Origin: Chitinophagales bacterium
GTDB taxonomy: Bacteria; Bacteroidota; Bacteroidia; Chitinophagales; Saprospiraceae
NCBI GenBank assembly: GCA_013297575.1
Contig: JAAFHO010000372.1
Location: 1-5,976, forward strand
Reading direction: 5' to 3'
Length of the DNA stretch: 5,976 nt
The notes beneath the pieces were generated by a model. The model made no database searches, was not told the origin of the DNA, and was given only the letters and a program-made list of their open reading frames with translations. Positions 5,049 to 5,976 of this stretch are shown in pieces. Positions within the stretch are counted from its first letter, which is position 1. Every line of letters starts with the position of its first letter. Made by a program: the position numbers and the translations under genes.

Positions 5049-5723
5049 ATGCTAAAATCTAGTACATTACAATTTCTCACAGAACTCGGCGACAATAACA
5101 ACAAACCTTGGTTCGATGCCAACCGCAAAACCTATACCGTCGCCAAAGACGACATGGAGCAATTTATCGGCGAGGTATTGCGCGCTTTAGAGCAAATTGA
5201 CCCCAATATCAGCGGATTAACCGCCAAATCCTGTATGTTCCGTATCAACCGCGATGTTCGCTTTTCGGCCAATAAAGCACCTTACAAAAACAATATGGGT
5301 TTTGCCATGACCAAAGGGGGCAAAAAATCGCCCCTCGGCGGCTATTACGTCCATATTGAGCCAGGAAAATGCTTCTTTGGCGCTGGTATTTATATGCCTA
5401 TGCCGCCCGAACTCAAAAAAGTACGACAAGAAATTGCATATTGCTACGATGAATTTAAGGAAATTGTAGAAAATGATGCTTTTAAAGCGTTTTTTGGCGG
5501 CGTTGTCGTGCAGGGACATACCTTGGTGAAAACGCCCGCTGGCTACGCACCCGATCACCGCGCCGCCGAATACCTCAAACTCAAAAGTATTTTTGGGGAA
5601 CATGCCTTGACGGATGCCGAAATAACAAGCCCAACATTGATACATACCCTGAGCGAGGGTTTTCGCTTGCTCGCGCCTTTGGTGGGCTTTATTAACCGCA
5701 GTTTAGAAGATACCGCAGACTAA
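5049..5723 (+). CDS. DUF2461 family protein (TIGR02453-like), function unknown
   Basis: This 224-residue protein belongs to the DUF2461 family, which is widespread in bacteria and has no established biochemical role. The family pattern is complete. The N-terminal helix region MLKSSTLQFLTEL leads into DNNNKPWFDANRKTY (15-29), followed by the most conserved block FRINRDVRFSANKAPYKNNMG (64-84), GGYYVHIEPG (97-106), and KTPAGYAPDHRAAEYLKLKS (161-180). The start at 5049 gives the usual length and the usual distance to NNNxxWF, and the -7 box at 5024 supports it. The frame is open for another 138 codons upstream, so a longer product cannot be strictly excluded. The stop overlaps the mazG start by one base (TAATG), implying translational coupling. 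That pairing hints at a shared setting, but gives no function. No signal peptide or membrane segment is visible from the chosen start, so it is probably cytosolic. Confidence 0.9.
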   Translation: MLKSSTLQFLTELGDNNNKPWFDANRKTYTVAKDDMEQFIGEVLRALEQIDPNISGLTAKSCMFRINRDVRFSANKAPYKNNMGFAMTKGGKKSPLGGYYVHIEPGKCFFGAGIYMPMPPELKKVRQEIAYCYDEFKEIVENDAFKAFFGGVVVQGHTLVKTPAGYAPDHRAAEYLKLKSIFGEHALTDAEITSPTLIHTLSEGFRLLAPLVGFINRSLEDTAD

Positions 5724-5976
5724 TGCAAGAAAAACTAAAAGCGTTTGAACGCTTATTGACCATCATGGACGAGCTCCGTGAAAAATGCCCGTGGGACCAA
5801 AAACAAACCATGGAATCGCTCCGCAACCTCACCATTGAGGAAACGTATGAATTGGCCGATGCCATTTTGGACAATGATTTGCCCGGTACAAAAGAAGAAA
5901 TTGGCGACCTAATGCTCCACATGGTTTTTTATGCCAAAATCGCTTCCGAGCAGGGTGCGTATGATATTGCCGATGC
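5723..5976 (+). CDS. mazG: Nucleoside triphosphate pyrophosphohydrolase MazG, N-terminal part (runs off the right edge)
   Basis: MazG hydrolyses (d)NTPs to NMP and pyrophosphate. It clears aberrant nucleotides and, in E. coli, has been reported to affect ppGpp-linked stress responses. I translated 84 complete codons from the ATG at 5723; the family's full length is about 260. Residues 22-28 carry CPWDQKQ, the typical MazG N-terminal block. TIEETYELADAI (37-48) and KEEIGDL (57-63) give the metal-binding ExxE...ExxD pattern: Glu39/Glu40, Glu43, Glu59 and Asp62. HMVFYAKIA follows (66-74). All these residues are intact in the first MazG domain; the second half is outside the window. The ATG overlaps the DUF2461 stop by one base, so translation is probably coupled and there is no separate promoter. 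No Shine-Dalgarno is apparent, as is usual in Bacteroidota. Confidence 0.95.
   Translation, partial: MQEKLKAFERLLTIMDELREKCPWDQKQTMESLRNLTIEETYELADAILDNDLPGTKEEIGDLMLHMVFYAKIASEQGAYDIAD

Noticed and set aside
5217..5922. Minus-strand open frames opposite DUF2461 and mazG
   Set aside because: They are antisense shadows of two clearly conserved plus-strand genes.

Overview
The window looks like a chromosomal segment of a Bacteroidota bacterium, possibly from the Saprospiria or a neighbouring class (the class is a guess). Three things point there. There is a PorP/SprF-family outer-membrane protein of the type IX secretion/gliding group, a family known from this phylum. Several gene starts are preceded by the Bacteroidota -7 promoter motif TAnnTTTG. 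Clear Shine-Dalgarno sequences are absent, with A/T-rich leaders instead.

Layout from left to right. (1) 1-1298, minus strand: the N-terminal 432 residues of the E1 subunit of 2-oxoglutarate dehydrogenase (sucA), cut by the window edge. (2) 1299-1633: a divergent intergenic region with a candidate promoter on each strand and two inverted repeats. (3) 1634-2455, plus strand: an Rpn/YhgA-like PD-(D/E)XK nuclease ('putative transposase' family). Its C-terminus appears to be split by a -1 frameshift at an A_AAG_GGG heptamer. (4) 3662-4714 then 2492-3640, both minus strand and 21 bp apart: a PorP/SprF protein followed by a class V-fold PLP-dependent enzyme, probably one transcript. (5) 4715-5048: a second divergent intergenic region with a candidate promoter on each strand and a perfect 14-bp palindrome. 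(6) 5049-5723 and 5723-5976, plus strand: a DUF2461 protein overlapping the start of mazG (TAATG), with mazG cut by the right edge.

Most of the window is housekeeping or phylum-typical: the TCA-cycle enzyme, NTP pyrophosphohydrolase and envelope protein are all intact as far as visible. The genes do not form one pathway. The accessory element is the Rpn-like nuclease. Rpn proteins of E. coli have been linked to RecA-independent recombination, to toxicity and phage defence, and to intragenic C-terminal antitoxins. This copy has a possible internal promoter before an in-frame ATG in its 3' third and a possible programmed (or mutational) frameshift, and these are the most interesting observations here. 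I see no RNA genes, CRISPR array, complete insertion sequence or clearly undescribed multi-gene system.
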